From NCBI RefSeq assembly GCF_031656915.1, contig NZ_CP134227.1, forward strand, positions 806,001-870,000: a stretch of DNA of 64,000 nucleotides, in the 5' to 3' direction. Origin of the DNA: Nocardioides marmorisolisilvae (GTDB lineage Bacteria; Actinomycetota; Actinomycetes; Propionibacteriales; Nocardioidaceae). A program made the translations under genes and the position numbers. Shown in pieces: positions 25,243-35,811 of this stretch. The number at the start of each line of letters is the position of its first letter. Position 1 is the stretch's first letter. Under the pieces are notes generated by a model, which saw nothing but the letters and a program-made list of their open reading frames with translations, was not told the DNA's origin and made no database searches.

Positions 25243-26529
25243 TCAGTCTGTCACGCCGGCTCCGTCGGGCACCGCCAGTCCGTCCTGGCGGTCGGTGACG
25301 TGGTGTCGCAGCCGGGCGAACAGCACCGCGGCCACCATCATGCCGACGACGAGGGTCGCGATCCACTCGTGGGCCAGCCCACCGCCGATCATCAGGCCGG
25401 CGAAGGCCGGCCCGACGATCGAAGCCACCGTCCAGGTCATCCCCTGCAGCGCGTTGTAGCGACCGCGCATCTCCTCCGGCGCGAGGTCGTTGACGATCGC
25501 CGGCGCCATCGGGGCCCAGATCGTCTCGCCGACCCCGAACACTCCGAGGCCGATGACCACCAGCACGACCGACACCGCCCCGGAGGTCGCGTCCGACGAG
25601 GCGATCACCGCCCATGAGACCGCCCAGATGGCGGCACAGGTGGCCAGCATCGCCGACCGCCGACGACCCTTGACCAGGCGCAGGGTGAGCAGCTGCCCGA
25701 TCACGATCGTCGCGGTGTTGGCGCCGTACGCGAGACCGAGGAAGCGCGGAGCGACGCCGGCCACGTCGACGGTGTAGGCAGCGAACCCGGTCTCGAACTG
25801 GCTGTACCCGAAGGTCACGGCCAGGATCGAGAGCCCGACGACCCGCAGCAACGTGCGGTCGCGCAGCACGGTGCCCCACCCGGGCTGGACCGCGGCGGGC
25901 CCCACGGGCGCGTCACCGGCGATGGGCGGCGGGCTGGCCAGCCCGGTCCCGCGTGGCAGGCTCGCCAGGACGACCAGGTAGACGACGTAGGAGGCTGCGT
26001 CGATCAGGTAGAGCCGCTGGAACGAGGCCACCGAGCCGATGTCGACGATCGCGGCCGAGACCAGTCCCCCGACCCCGAGGCCCGCATTGAGCAGCATGAA
26101 CTGCAGGCCGTAGACCCGCTCGCGCTCTTCCACCGGGACGAGCCGGGTGAGCATCGCAGTCGACGCCGGCCACAGGCCGACCGAGCCCAGCGTCATCACC
26201 GTGGCTACCAGCAATGCCTGCGGCACGGTCGCGACCCGGCCGATCGCCGCGGTGGACAGGCACTCGGTGACCAACCCGACCAGCATCACCGGACGCGGAC
26301 CGAACCGATCGATCACACTGCCGCCGATCGGTGCCGCGACGAACCCCAGCGCGCCCATGTAGGCGAAGACCAGGCCGACGGTCACGGTCGAGATGCCGCG
26401 CACCTCGGAGAGGTAGACGAAGAGGAAGGGCATCGTCAGACCGCTGCCGAGCGCGGAGAACCCGAAGCCGACGAAGATCCGACGGACCCGGGCGTCCAGC
26501 CTCGTCCGGGTCAGCTCGACGGTCGTCAC
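25243..26529 (-). CDS. MFS transporter
   Basis: A 428-residue, twelve-helix major facilitator protein. Loop 2-3 reads IGGSVIDRFGPRPVML, the drug-efflux-like signature. The pattern resembles MdtH/YfcJ-type exporters. Start at 26529; no strong ribosome-binding site. The gene ends 5 bases from the DUF5998 start, in the same direction, but DUF5998 has its own -10. Substrate unknown. Confidence 0.87.
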   Translation of the reverse strand: MTTVELTRTRLDARVRRIFVGFGFSALGSGLTMPFLFVYLSEVRGISTVTVGLVFAYMGALGFVAAPIGGSVIDRFGPRPVMLVGLVTECLSTAAIGRVATVPQALLVATVMTLGSVGLWPASTAMLTRLVPVEERERVYGLQFMLLNAGLGVGGLVSAAIVDIGSVASFQRLYLIDAASYVVYLVVLASLPRGTGLASPPPIAGDAPVGPAAVQPGWGTVLRDRTLLRVVGLSILAVTFGYSQFETGFAAYTVDVAGVAPRFLGLAYGANTATIVIGQLLTLRLVKGRRRSAMLATCAAIWAVSWAVIASSDATSGAVSVVLVVIGLGVFGVGETIWAPMAPAIVNDLAPEEMRGRYNALQGMTWTVASIVGPAFAGLMIGGGLAHEWIATLVVGMMVAAVLFARLRHHVTDRQDGLAVPDGAGVTD

Positions 26530-26583
26530 AAGGGCTCAGGTTCCCACGGTGACGGGTCGCGGCTCGACCGATTTTCCGTGGGC

Positions 26584-29271
26584 TCAGCTCGGGCCGGTGG
26601 CCTGGGCAGTCAGCCGACGTACGAACAGGTCCGAGCGCGGGTCGCTGACCGGCTCGATGCGGATCCGGGCGCTCAGCACGTCCACGCCCTCGTCGTTGGC
26701 GTGCACCAGGTCGAGGTCGATGTCGCAGACCTGGGGCAGGTCGTTCTTCATCTGGGCCACCCGGCGGAGCAGGTCCTCGACGGCTCCGACGTCCACCGGG
26801 TCACTGCCGCGGTGGCCGAACAGCAACGGAGCTGCCCGAATCGACCGGACCATCTCGGCGGCGTCGAGCTGGGAGAGCGGCGGGATCCGGTAAGCACGGT
26901 CTCCGACCAGCTCGGTCAAGGACCCGGCGACGCTGAACGACACCGCGGGCCCGAACAGCGGATCCTCCAGACCACCGACCGCCACCGGCACGCCGGTGCC
27001 GGCCGTGCGCTGGACGACGAAGTCGGGGTGTCCGGCTGACCCGACATGGCTGACCAGGTTGGCCCAGGCGTCCTGCATCCCTTCGACGTCGTCGATGTTG
27101 CGCCATACGTGCGGCAGACCGGGGTGCTGGCGCAGCCGCTCCGCGGTGGCCTTCAAAACGACGTCCCAGCCGAGCTCCTCGGCAGCCGCGATCGCCTCCT
27201 CGAGGGTGCTGACGGCGATCCGGCGCCACAGGTCGATGCCGTAGTGCGCGAGAAGCTCCCTTGCCTCGTCGTGTGACAGCGCGTGGCCGTCCGGGTGGTC
27301 GATCAACAGCTGCGTGACCTGTCGGTTCGCGGCCGCAGGGTCGATCCCCTCGACCGCCTCGCCGCCGTCGTCGCGTCGCGCCAGCCACCCGGTGTAGCCG
27401 ACCACCCGGGCGAGGGCGCGCACGGCCGCCTCGACGGCGGGGTACGACGGCACCGAGCCACGACCGGCCGTGCTCCCCGAGAGGTCGGGGATCCGGAGCA
27501 GCTCGGGAATGCCCTCCCGACCGAGGAAGGTGGAGACGAGTGGCTTCTCGGACTGCTCCCCGACCGCGGCGAGCACATCGGCCACCTCGTTGCCACCCGA
27601 GTCCAGCGGCGGGATGTACACCGCGACCACGGCGTCCACGTCGGCGTCGTCGATCGCATCGTCGAGCGCGCGCTCGAAGTCGTCCGCAGTCGCCTCGGCA
27701 CCCAGGGCGACGGCGCGCGTGACGGTGAGCCCGTTGCCGACAGCCGCGTCGGTGGCCAGGAGGCCGAGCGCGTCGGAGTTGCCGACCACCCCCACCCGGG
27801 AGCCCGCGGGCAGCGGCTGGTGGGCCAACAGCTGGGCCACGTCGAACATCTCGTCGAGGGTGTCGACCTGGATCACGCCGGCCTGGCGGAACATCTCGTC
27901 CACTGCCGCGGGCGGCGCCGCAATGGAACGCACCGCGTGCCCCATCGGCACGCCCTGGGTGGCCCGTCCGGACCGGACCGCCACGATCGGCTTGCGGCGG
28001 GACACCCGCCGCGCGATCCGCGAGAACTTGCGTGGGTTCCCGATGGACTCCAGGTAGAGCAGGATCACCTCGGTCGCGTCGTCCTCCTCCCAGTACTGCA
28101 GGAGGTCGTTGCCCGACACATCGGCGCGGTTGCCGGCGCTGATGAAGGTGGACAGGCCCAGGCCGCGCCCCTGCACCTTCTCCAGGATCGCGGATCCGAG
28201 TGCGCCGGACTGGCAGAAGAACCCGGCTCGGCCGCGCGGCGGCATCACCGACGACAGTGAGGCGTTCAGGCTCACCCCCGCGGCCGTGTTGATCACGCCG
28301 AGGCAGTTGGGGCCGATCAGCCGCAACCCGTACGACCGCGCCAGCCCGACCAGCTTGCGCTGCCGCTGGCGTCCCTCGTCGCCGGTCTCGGCGAAGCCGG
28401 ACGAGATCACGATCAGTCCGTGCACGCCCTTGTTGGCGCAGTCGAGGACCACGTCGGTGACCGCATCGGCCGGCACCGCCACGATGGCGACGTCGACGTC
28501 GCCGGCAATGTCACCGACGCTCGCATACGCCTGCAGCCCCGAGACCGAGACCGCGGCCGGGTTGACTGCGTAGACCGTGCCCGCGAAGTCGCCCAACACC
28601 AGGTTGCGCACCAGCACGGACCCGATCGTGTCGGTGCGCCGGGACGCGCCGATCACCGCGATGCTCCGGGCGTTGAAGAACGCCTCGATCGAGGCCGCCT
28701 CGGCGCGGTGCTCGCGGGCCGCCATCACCCCGATCGCCGTGTCGGTCGGGTCGATCCAGAACTCCAGGTGGACCGCCCCCTCCTCGTAGGCGCCCTTGAC
28801 CTCGTACCCCTGCTCGCGGAAGACCTGGAGCATCCGGGAGTTGTCGGCCAGCACCTCCGCCTCGAAGCGGTCGACGCCGCACTCGCGGGCTGCCTGCGCG
28901 AGATGCTCGAGGAGCAACTGGCCGATGCCGCGGCCCTGGTGCTTGTCCTGCACCAGGAACGCGACTTCCGCCATCCCCGGCTCGACCACGTCGTAGCGGC
29001 CCACGCCGATGATCTGCTCGGCCACGGTGAGCACGAAGGCGACCCGGTCGTGGTGGTCGACGTGGGTGAACCGGTGCACGTCCTTGTCGGACAGCCGCGG
29101 CATCGGCGCGAAGAACCTGTAGTACTTCGAGCGGTCGGACACCTGCTCGTAGAACGTCACCAGGGCGGGTCCGTCGTCGCCCGAGATCGGCCGCAGGTGC
29201 GCCGTACGCCCGTCACGCAGGAGCACGTCGGCCTCCCAGTGCGCTGGGTAGGCAGGGGCCGAGTTGGTCAC
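26584..29271 (-). CDS. Fused GNAT acetyltransferase / acyl-CoA synthetase-like protein (Pat type)
   Basis: An 895-residue protein. Residues 1-170 are a GNAT domain with acetyl-CoA loop [17 protein letters not shown]. Then come CoA_binding (about 210-300, [15 protein letters not shown] and later GPNCLGVIN), a succinyl-CoA-ligase-like region, and a C-terminal ATP-grasp domain (about 670-890, with [12 protein letters not shown] and VLKATAE). Protein lysine acetyltransferases of the Pat/PatZ type have this composition; the GNAT-first order is the actinobacterial form (Streptomyces PatA). They typically silence acyl-CoA synthetases by acetylation. GTG start with TAGATT 6 bases upstream. Alternative: an ADP-forming acetyl-CoA synthetase with an accessory GNAT domain. 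Confidence 0.9.
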   Translation of the reverse strand: MTNSAPAYPAHWEADVLLRDGRTAHLRPISGDDGPALVTFYEQVSDRSKYYRFFAPMPRLSDKDVHRFTHVDHHDRVAFVLTVAEQIIGVGRYDVVEPGMAEVAFLVQDKHQGRGIGQLLLEHLAQAARECGVDRFEAEVLADNSRMLQVFREQGYEVKGAYEEGAVHLEFWIDPTDTAIGVMAAREHRAEAASIEAFFNARSIAVIGASRRTDTIGSVLVRNLVLGDFAGTVYAVNPAAVSVSGLQAYASVGDIAGDVDVAIVAVPADAVTDVVLDCANKGVHGLIVISSGFAETGDEGRQRQRKLVGLARSYGLRLIGPNCLGVINTAAGVSLNASLSSVMPPRGRAGFFCQSGALGSAILEKVQGRGLGLSTFISAGNRADVSGNDLLQYWEEDDATEVILLYLESIGNPRKFSRIARRVSRRKPIVAVRSGRATQGVPMGHAVRSIAAPPAAVDEMFRQAGVIQVDTLDEMFDVAQLLAHQPLPAGSRVGVVGNSDALGLLATDAAVGNGLTVTRAVALGAEATADDFERALDDAIDDADVDAVVAVYIPPLDSGGNEVADVLAAVGEQSEKPLVSTFLGREGIPELLRIPDLSGSTAGRGSVPSYPAVEAAVRALARVVGYTGWLARRDDGGEAVEGIDPAAANRQVTQLLIDHPDGHALSHDEARELLAHYGIDLWRRIAVSTLEEAIAAAEELGWDVVLKATAERLRQHPGLPHVWRNIDDVEGMQDAWANLVSHVGSAGHPDFVVQRTAGTGVPVAVGGLEDPLFGPAVSFSVAGSLTELVGDRAYRIPPLSQLDAAEMVRSIRAAPLLFGHRGSDPVDVGAVEDLLRRVAQMKNDLPQVCDIDLDLVHANDEGVDVLSARIRIEPVSDPRSDLFVRRLTAQATGPS

Positions 29272-29277
29272 GTCCGG

Positions 29278-29283
29278 AATCTA
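29278..29283 (-). promoter_or_regulatory. -10 hexamer, leaderless Pat-type gene
   Basis: TAGATT on the minus strand, 6 bases before GTG at 29271. A plus-strand -10 (GACAAT, 29353-29358) serves parC 6 bases before its ATG, so both divergent genes look leaderless. Confidence 0.5.
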
Positions 29284-29364
29284 CCCGGCCGCCGGGAGAC
29301 CTGCCCGTGCAGCGTCGGCGCGCCCCCGGGCGCAACCGGGGGTGCCGCTTGGGACAATGCGCCC

Positions 29365-31824
29365 ATGGCTCGCAAGACTGCTCCCCCACCGGAGGAATAC
29401 GAGGAGAACATCGTCGACATCGACGTCGGCGACGAGATGCGCGCCAGCTACCTCGAGTACGCCTACTCGGTCATCTACTCCCGTGCGATCCCCGACGCCC
29501 GCGACGGCCTGAAGCCTGTCCAGCGACGCATCCTGTACGCGATGTACGACATGGGCCTGCGACCCGATCGCGGCCACGTGAAGTCGTCCCGTGTCGTCGG
29601 CGAGGTGATGGGCCGATTCCACCCCCACGGCGACACCGCGATCTACGACGCCCTGGTCCGGATGGCGCAGCCGTGGTCGATGCGGCTGCCCACCGTCGAC
29701 GGTCACGGCAACTTCGGTTCTCCGGACGACCCGCCCGCGGCGATGCGCTACACCGAGTGCCGGATGGCGCCGTCGGCGGTGGCGATGACCGGGGACATCG
29801 ACGAGGACACGGTCGACTTCCGGCCCAACTACGACGGTCGCGAACGCGAGCCCGGGGTGCTGCCCGCCGCGATCCCCCACCTGGTCGTCAACGGCGCCAC
29901 CGGCATCGCGGTCGGGATGGCCACCAACATCGCTCCGCACAACCTTGTCGAGGTCGTGCAGGCGCTCCGGCACCTGATCAAGCACCCGAAGGCCGACCTC
30001 GACGCCCTGATGCGCTTCATTCCCGGACCCGACCTGCCCACGGGCGGCAAGATCATCGGTCTCGACGGGATCCGGGACGCCTACGAGTCCGGCCGCGGCA
30101 CCTTCCGGATGCGGGCCACCGCCAGGATCGAGTCGGTGACGCCCCGCAAGAAGGGCATCGTCGTCACCGAGCTGCCGTACGGCGTCGGCACCGAGCGGGT
30201 CGTCGAGGCGATCAAGAAGCTGGTGCAGGCCAAGAAGCTGCAAGGCATCTCCGACGTGGTCGACCTCACCGACGGCAAGCACGGCCTCAGGCTCGTCATC
30301 GAGGTCAAGAACGGCTTCCACCCCGAGGCCGTGCTCGAGCAGCTCTACAAGCTGACTCCGATGGAGGACAGCTTCGGCATCAACGCAGTGGCCCTGGTCG
30401 ACGGCCAGCCGCGCACGCTCGGGCTCAAGGAGATGCTGGAGGTCTTCCTCGCGCACCGCTTCGACGTCGTACGCCGCCGCTCGTCGTACCGTCGCGGGAA
30501 GGCGGCCGACCGGCTGCACCTCGTCGATGGCCTGCTGCTCGCGATCCTCGACATCGACGAGGTGATCCAGCTGATCCGCGGCTCCGACAACGCCGAGCAG
30601 GCGCGCGAGCGGCTGATGACCGTCTTCGACCTCACCGAGATACAGGCCAACTACATCCTCGACATGCCGCTCCGCCGGCTGACCAGGTTCTCCAAGATCG
30701 AGCTCGACAAGGAGCGCGAGGAGCTGCTGCGCACGATCGAGGGGCTCGACGCGATCCTCGCCGACGAGGACCTGCTGCACCGAGTCGTCGCCGACGAGCT
30801 CGCCGAGGTCTCGCGGACGTTCGGCACCCCGCGGCGGACCGTGCTGCTGGAGTCGTCCGGGACCGCGGCCGTCGCCGCCACGTCGACGCCGCTCGAGGTC
30901 ACCGACGACCCGTGCTTCGTCTACCTGTCGTCCAGCGGCCTGCTCGCCCGCACGACCACGACCGACCCGCCGGGCGACGAGGGCGCACGTGGGCGTCACG
31001 ACGTGGTCGTCTCGGCAGTCCGAGCGACGGCGCGCGGCCAGGTCGGCGTGCTCACCTCTGCGGGTCGGCTGCGCAAGCTGGGCGTCCTGGAGCTGCCGAC
31101 GCTGCCCACGACCGCCCATCACCCGACGCTGCAGGGCGGCGCGCCCGTCGGCGAGTTCCTGCTGCTCGAGCCCGGCGAGCGCGTTCTGGGCTTGACCGGG
31201 CTCGACGCCGACTCCCCCGGTCTCGCGCTGGGCACCCGACAGGGCGTGGTGAAACGGGTCAATCCCGAAGTGCTCAGCAATCGCGACGAATGGGACGTCA
31301 TCCACCTCAAGGAGGGCGACGAGGTCGTCGGCGCCACCGAGCTGCGCACCGGCGAGGAGACCCTGTGCTTCCTCACCTCCGACGCCCAGCTGCTGCACTT
31401 CCCCGCGGCGTCGGTGCGTCCACAGGGCCGCACCGGCGGCGGGATGGCCGGCATCCGGTTGGCGGCCGGTGCTCACGTGGTGAGCTTCTGCGCCTTCGAC
31501 CAGGCCGGCGCCGAGGTGGTCACCGTGGCCGGTTCGTCGTCGGCGCTTCCGGGCACCGAGGCGGGCTCGGCCAAGGTGACCCCGTTCACGGAGTACCCCG
31601 CCAAGGGGCGCGGCACCGGCGGCGTCCGGTGCATGCGGCTGCTCAAGGGCGAGGACGAGCTGGTCTTCGCATGGGCCGGCCCCGGCCCCGCCATGGCTGC
31701 ATCGGCCAGCGGCACCGCCGTCGAGCTGCCCGAGCCGGTGGCGCGCCGCGACGGCTCCGGCACCCCGCTGAGCCAGCCGGTCGTCGCGTGCGCAGGCCCG
31801 GTGCATGGCAGGCTGACCCCGTGA
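29365..31824 (+). CDS. parC: DNA topoisomerase IV subunit A
   Basis: An 819-residue type IIA topoisomerase breakage-reunion subunit. The N-terminal domain has [34 protein letters not shown], and MRYTECRM with catalytic Tyr129. The C-terminal third is the β-pinwheel DNA-wrapping domain. The canonical gyrase GyrA box is not obvious, supporting ParC over GyrA, as does the ParE gene nearby. Its role is decatenation of daughter chromosomes. ATG at 29365, with GACAAT ending 6 bases upstream. Its stop overlaps the LprG-like lipoprotein start (GTGA). Confidence 0.94.
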   Translation: MARKTAPPPEEYEENIVDIDVGDEMRASYLEYAYSVIYSRAIPDARDGLKPVQRRILYAMYDMGLRPDRGHVKSSRVVGEVMGRFHPHGDTAIYDALVRMAQPWSMRLPTVDGHGNFGSPDDPPAAMRYTECRMAPSAVAMTGDIDEDTVDFRPNYDGREREPGVLPAAIPHLVVNGATGIAVGMATNIAPHNLVEVVQALRHLIKHPKADLDALMRFIPGPDLPTGGKIIGLDGIRDAYESGRGTFRMRATARIESVTPRKKGIVVTELPYGVGTERVVEAIKKLVQAKKLQGISDVVDLTDGKHGLRLVIEVKNGFHPEAVLEQLYKLTPMEDSFGINAVALVDGQPRTLGLKEMLEVFLAHRFDVVRRRSSYRRGKAADRLHLVDGLLLAILDIDEVIQLIRGSDNAEQARERLMTVFDLTEIQANYILDMPLRRLTRFSKIELDKEREELLRTIEGLDAILADEDLLHRVVADELAEVSRTFGTPRRTVLLESSGTAAVAATSTPLEVTDDPCFVYLSSSGLLARTTTTDPPGDEGARGRHDVVVSAVRATARGQVGVLTSAGRLRKLGVLELPTLPTTAHHPTLQGGAPVGEFLLLEPGERVLGLTGLDADSPGLALGTRQGVVKRVNPEVLSNRDEWDVIHLKEGDEVVGATELRTGEETLCFLTSDAQLLHFPAASVRPQGRTGGGMAGIRLAAGAHVVSFCAFDQAGAEVVTVAGSSSALPGTEAGSAKVTPFTEYPAKGRGTGGVRCMRLLKGEDELVFAWAGPGPAMAASASGTAVELPEPVARRDGSGTPLSQPVVACAGPVHGRLTP

Positions 31825-32531
31825 CCAGCAGACGTGTGCTCTCCTTGCTCGGCGCGGCCCTCGCCGCGCTGCTCGGCACCACCCTGCTCACCGGCTGCGG
31901 CGGAACCTCCTCGCCGGACAAGCCGGCAGCGAGCCCGCATCAGGCCCTGGCCGCAGCGAAGGCACGGTTCGACCGGGCGACCAGCGTGCACCTGACCCTG
32001 TCGACGAAGTCCACCCCCAAGGGCGGCAACGGCGTGCTGAGCGCCGACGGAGTTCTCACGCACGCGCCCGCCTTCAAGGGGGAGGTCGAGGTCTACCTCA
32101 ACGGGATCCAGGCCAAGGTGCCGGTGGTCTCGGTGGGCGGCAAACTTTACGCCAAGCTCCCGCTGACCACCCACTACGCCGTGATCGATCCGACGGAGTA
32201 CGGCGCACCCGACCCCGCCACGTTCATGGACCCGCACACCGGGGTCTCGACCCTTCTGACCGAGCTCCAGCACGTCAAGGCGGCGGGCCAGGAGCGCTCC
32301 GGGCGCGACATCCTGACCACCTACACCGGCACGCTCCCCGGCAGCAGGGTCAAGCCGATCATCCCCAGTGCCGACCCGTCGAGCAGCTACGCGACCCGGG
32401 TGGGCATCGATCAGCAGGGCCGGATCGCCACCGTCCAGGTCACCGGCAGGTTCTTCGCCGGGCGGGGCGCCGTCACCTACGACCTCACCCTGGACGGGTA
32501 CGGCGCCCACGTCACCATCGCGGCACCGTGA
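31821..32531 (+). CDS. LppX/LprA/LprG-family lipoprotein
   Basis: A 236-residue exported lipoprotein. Signal sequence [17 protein letters not shown] leads to a lipobox LLTGCGG with acylated Cys near residue 25. The mature part follows the LppX_LprAFG fold: [17 protein letters not shown] and later [19 protein letters not shown]. Family members hold triacylated glycolipids or triacylglycerol in a hydrophobic cavity and move them across the envelope. The adjacent 14-helix MFS gene recreates the mycobacterial LprG-Rv1410c (P55) pair. GTG overlaps the parC stop. Confidence 0.88.
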   Translation: MTSRRVLSLLGAALAALLGTTLLTGCGGTSSPDKPAASPHQALAAAKARFDRATSVHLTLSTKSTPKGGNGVLSADGVLTHAPAFKGEVEVYLNGIQAKVPVVSVGGKLYAKLPLTTHYAVIDPTEYGAPDPATFMDPHTGVSTLLTELQHVKAAGQERSGRDILTTYTGTLPGSRVKPIIPSADPSSSYATRVGIDQQGRIATVQVTGRFFAGRGAVTYDLTLDGYGAHVTIAAP

Positions 32532-32538
32532 ACCGGCC

Positions 32539-34329
32539 GTGACCTCACCGGCCACGGCCACCACCTCCCGCACCGGGCACGTCCTGCTCGCGCTGGCGGC
32601 CGTCGCGGTGGCCTTCGCAGCGGCGGACACCTACGTGGTCGTGCTCTCGCTTCCCGAGATGATGGCCTCGGCGGGGCTGAGCATCGACCAGCTCCAGCGC
32701 GCCGCCCCGATCATCTCCGGCTTCCTGCTCGGCTACGTCGCGATGCTGCCGCTCATCGGTCGGATCGCCGACGTCCGCGGGCGGCTCCCCGTGCTGGTCG
32801 GCTCGCTCCTCGTGTTCGCCTTCGGATCGTTGGTGACCGCCGCGTCCTACGATCTCGCCAGCCTGGTCGTCGGGCGCTTCCTGCAGGGTCTGGGTGGCGG
32901 CGGCCTGGTCCCGGTCACCCTCGCGCTGGTGGCCGACCTCTACCCCGTGGAGCGGCGCGGCGTGCCCCTCGGCGTCGTCGGCGCGGTCCAGGAGCTGGGC
33001 AGTGTGCTCGGGCCGCTCTACGGCGCGGCGGTGCTGGCCGTCGGTGGCTGGCGGGACATCTTCTGGATCAACCTCACCGTGGGCCTGGTGCTGGCCGCGG
33101 CGGTGGCCGCCACCCGCTCCGTCGGCCCGCCCGGCACCCCGGCATCCCCCGCCGGGCGACGTGGTCGCGTCGACATCGTCGGGCTCGTCCTGGGGGCGCT
33201 GGCGCTGGCCGGGATGCTGTTGGTGATGCGCCAGCCGACCGCCCTGGTCACCTCCGTGCGCTGGGGTGGCCCGTTCGTCCCCTTCACCGACGGCGGCTCC
33301 ATCTGGATGTCCCCGATCGGCGTGGCCACGATCGCGCTGGCCGTCGTACTGCTCGGATGGCTCCTGGCCTCGCCGTGGTCGGCCGTCGACCGGCCCGCCT
33401 GGCGGCGGAGCCTGGCCGAGACCGATCTCGTCGGCGCCATGCTGCTGGCGGTGGCCCTCGCCGGCGTCATCCTGGCGTTCGCGACCGCGGACCCGCAGGT
33501 CCAGGTGTTCTCCGCGGCAGGTCCGTGGTACCTCGCCCTGGCCGCACTCTCCGCACTGGCTTTCTGGTGGCACAACCGTCGGGCCCGGCATGCCCTGGTG
33601 CCACGGGGCTCGTTGGCGCAGCGGCCCGCCTGGGGCGCGATCGTAGTCAGCTTCTTCATCGGGGCGGCACTGATCGCCGCACTCGTCGACATCCCGATCT
33701 TCGCCCGCGTGAGCGTGTACGGTGACTCCCAGGTGCGCGCCGCCCTGGTGTTGGTGGAGTTCCTGCTGGCACTTCCCGTGGGCGCTGTCCTTGGCGGGTT
33801 CCTGATCCGCCGGCTGCCCACAGGTGCGGTGACCGCAGTAGGCCTGCTGCTCTCGGCGGTCGGCTTCGAGCTGATGTCCCGCTGGGACGAGGACGCCCTG
33901 CACCATCCCAGCTCGAGCGTCGTGCTCGCGCTGACCGGCCTCGGCTTCGGGCTGGCACTCGCTCCGGTGAACGCCGCGCTGTTGGCCAGCACCGCCGCAC
34001 GGGTGCACGGGGTGACGAGCGCGCTGCTGGTGGTGGCCCGAATGGTGGGAATGCTGGTCGGGATCTCGGCGCTGACCACGACCGGGCTGCACCGCTACTA
34101 CGTCGTGCAGTCCGGCTTCCCCTCACCGGGTCGGGTCTGCGGTGACGGTCGGACCCGCTGCGACGCCTACACGGCCCTGCTGCAGCACGCCGGCATCGAG
34201 CAGCTGCAGACGGTCTTCGTGGGCGCCGGAGTGTGCGCAGCGGCCGCCGCCGTGCTCGCCTTGGCCACCTTCCGGGGCTCCGGGACCGGCGGCGCGACCC
34301 GCGCCGAGCTGCTACGGACGGTGAGTTGA
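32539..34329 (+). CDS. MFS transporter, P55 (Rv1410c)-like lipid exporter candidate
   Basis: A 596-residue, 14-helix DHA2-type carrier. Helix 1 region has AAADTYVVVLSLPEM (motif D1-like), the loop 2-3 signature is IGRIADVRGRLPVLVGS, and GAVQELGSVLGPLYG is motif C of antiporters. A long insertion near 225-260 lies between central helices, as in P55. Directly downstream of an LprG-like lipoprotein, it probably works with it to export triacylglycerol or lipoglycan and affects drug tolerance, by analogy with mycobacteria. GTG at 32539, 7 bases after the lipoprotein stop. The stop shares its last base with the next ATG. Confidence 0.87.
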   Translation: MTSPATATTSRTGHVLLALAAVAVAFAAADTYVVVLSLPEMMASAGLSIDQLQRAAPIISGFLLGYVAMLPLIGRIADVRGRLPVLVGSLLVFAFGSLVTAASYDLASLVVGRFLQGLGGGGLVPVTLALVADLYPVERRGVPLGVVGAVQELGSVLGPLYGAAVLAVGGWRDIFWINLTVGLVLAAAVAATRSVGPPGTPASPAGRRGRVDIVGLVLGALALAGMLLVMRQPTALVTSVRWGGPFVPFTDGGSIWMSPIGVATIALAVVLLGWLLASPWSAVDRPAWRRSLAETDLVGAMLLAVALAGVILAFATADPQVQVFSAAGPWYLALAALSALAFWWHNRRARHALVPRGSLAQRPAWGAIVVSFFIGAALIAALVDIPIFARVSVYGDSQVRAALVLVEFLLALPVGAVLGGFLIRRLPTGAVTAVGLLLSAVGFELMSRWDEDALHHPSSSVVLALTGLGFGLALAPVNAALLASTAARVHGVTSALLVVARMVGMLVGISALTTTGLHRYYVVQSGFPSPGRVCGDGRTRCDAYTALLQHAGIEQLQTVFVGAGVCAAAAAVLALATFRGSGTGGATRAELLRTVS

Positions 34330-35204
34330 TGATCGAACCCGTCTGCAGCGACTCCTCGCTGGCCGCCGACGAGCCGCTGATCGGATCCGCTCCGCTCGCC
34401 CGGACCTGGCTCTGCCTGGAGCAGGGAGGCCCGTGGGGCGCGAAGGCGCTCACCGACTCGCACCTCGACCGCGTCCTCGGGGCTCGCATCGAGCAGGCGA
34501 CCGCGACGCATGGGATCCGTCCGGCCCTCATCCGACGGCCGGGCCGGCACGCCGATGACCACCGCCGGCACAACCCGATGGTGCTGGTGGCCCATACCGA
34601 CCCGGCGAATCCGTGGCTCCACGGCGGCCGGCTGGGCTCCCCCGAGCAAGTGCTCGAGCTCGACCTGGCCGCGATCGCTGCCGGTCAGCGCCCTGAGCAG
34701 CTCCCGGCGCTCACCGACGAGGTCCTGCTGGTCTGCACGAACGGCAGCCGCGACACGTGCTGTGCCCGGCTCGGCCGTCCGGTAGCGCTGGCCGCCGCCC
34801 ACGCCCATCCCGGTCGGGTCTGGGAGGTGACGCACTCGTCGGGGCACCGGTTCGCGCCGACGACGGTGCTGCTGCCCTCCGGACACCTGCATGGGCGGCT
34901 GCTCGGCGCCGCCGACGTTCTGGCCGCCGCCGACCGGGGCACGCTCGTGCTGGACGGCTGGCGCGGACGGTCCACCTGGCCGGCCCAGGCGCAGGTGGCC
35001 GAGGAGCTGGTGCGTCGTGCCTCCGGGCTCACCGGCCTGCACGACCTCTCGGTGGCGGCGGACGACGACACGTGGCTGGTCACCGCGGCCGACGGACGAC
35101 GCTGGCGCGTCCGCACGGAGACGGCGGTCTCCGGCGAACGCGCCGAGTCGTGCGGAAAGGAGCCGAAGCCGGTCAGGCGGGTGTCCGGCCAACTGGTCAG
35201 CTGA
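34329..35204 (+). CDS. Sucrase/ferredoxin-like family protein
   Basis: A 291-residue cytoplasmic protein of the Suc_Fer-like family, a thioredoxin-fold ferredoxin relative. Key segment VCTNGSRDTCCARLGRP contains the cysteine cluster, followed by EVTHSSGHRFAPTTVLLPSG with the conserved His residues. Electron transfer via a [2Fe-2S] cluster is proposed for the family, without a settled pathway. ATG shares a base with the MFS stop (TGATG), so it belongs to the lipoprotein-MFS operon. Whether it serves that export system is unknown. Confidence 0.85.
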   Translation: MIEPVCSDSSLAADEPLIGSAPLARTWLCLEQGGPWGAKALTDSHLDRVLGARIEQATATHGIRPALIRRPGRHADDHRRHNPMVLVAHTDPANPWLHGGRLGSPEQVLELDLAAIAAGQRPEQLPALTDEVLLVCTNGSRDTCCARLGRPVALAAAHAHPGRVWEVTHSSGHRFAPTTVLLPSGHLHGRLLGAADVLAAADRGTLVLDGWRGRSTWPAQAQVAEELVRRASGLTGLHDLSVAADDDTWLVTAADGRRWRVRTETAVSGERAESCGKEPKPVRRVSGQLVS

Positions 35205-35267
35205 CCCTCGCGCTTCGCCAAGGAGCTCAGTTGAGAGGCCCGCGTTCGAGTGAGCGCCGGCGCCCAC

Positions 35268-35273
35268 TATCTT
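35268..35273 (+). promoter_or_regulatory. -10 hexamer, leaderless carbonic anhydrase gene
   Basis: TATCTT, then 7 bases, then GTG at 35281. Confidence 0.5.
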
Positions 35274-35280
35274 CGAAGTC

Positions 35281-35778
35281 GTGAACACCGACTTCGACGA
35301 CGTGATGGCGGCCAACAGGAAGTTCGCCGAGACCTTCAGCCTCAGCGGCTTCGACGGGGTTGCCCATGCCGGGATCGCCCTGGTGACCTGCATGGACTCC
35401 CGCATCGACCCTCTCGGCATGCTCGGCCTGAAGCCGGGGGACGCCAAGATCTTTCGAAACCCCGGCGGCCGGGTGACCGACCAGGCACTCGAGGCCCTCG
35501 TCCTCGGCGTGCACCTGCTCAACGTCAAGCGGATCCTGGTGGTGCCGCACACCCGGTGCGCGATGTCCTCGTCCACTCTGGACGAGGTGCGCCAGAAGGT
35601 CGGCGCCTCAGCCGGCCAGGACGTCTCCTGGCAGACCTTCAGCATGGTCACCGACCAGGCCGCCGCACTGCGCGACGACGTGCACAAGGTCAAGGCCCAT
35701 CCGCTCATCCCGGAGAGCGTCGCCGTGGGCGGCTTCCTCTACGACGTGGACTCCGGACTGCTCGAGCAGCTGGTCTGA
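35281..35778 (+). CDS. Beta-carbonic anhydrase
   Basis: A 165-residue zinc enzyme interconverting CO2 and bicarbonate. Zinc ligands are Cys37, His90 and Cys93 (in CMDSR and PHTRCAM), with the Asp39-Arg41 dyad in place. Length and motif spacing match the short β-class enzymes of the Rv1284 type. It probably supplies bicarbonate to carboxylases. GTG start with TATCTT 7 bases upstream. It follows the Suc_Fer gene after 76 bases but has its own promoter. Confidence 0.92.
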   Translation: MNTDFDDVMAANRKFAETFSLSGFDGVAHAGIALVTCMDSRIDPLGMLGLKPGDAKIFRNPGGRVTDQALEALVLGVHLLNVKRILVVPHTRCAMSSSTLDEVRQKVGASAGQDVSWQTFSMVTDQAAALRDDVHKVKAHPLIPESVAVGGFLYDVDSGLLEQLV

Positions 35779-35811
35779 CCCTCTGTTCCGGAGCGCCGGG
35801 TCCCTGCCGCA

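Noticed and set aside
28420-29364. Upstream extension of parC into the divergent Pat-type gene
   Set aside because: It lies antisense to a real gene; the ParC domain begins at the ATG preceded by GACAAT.
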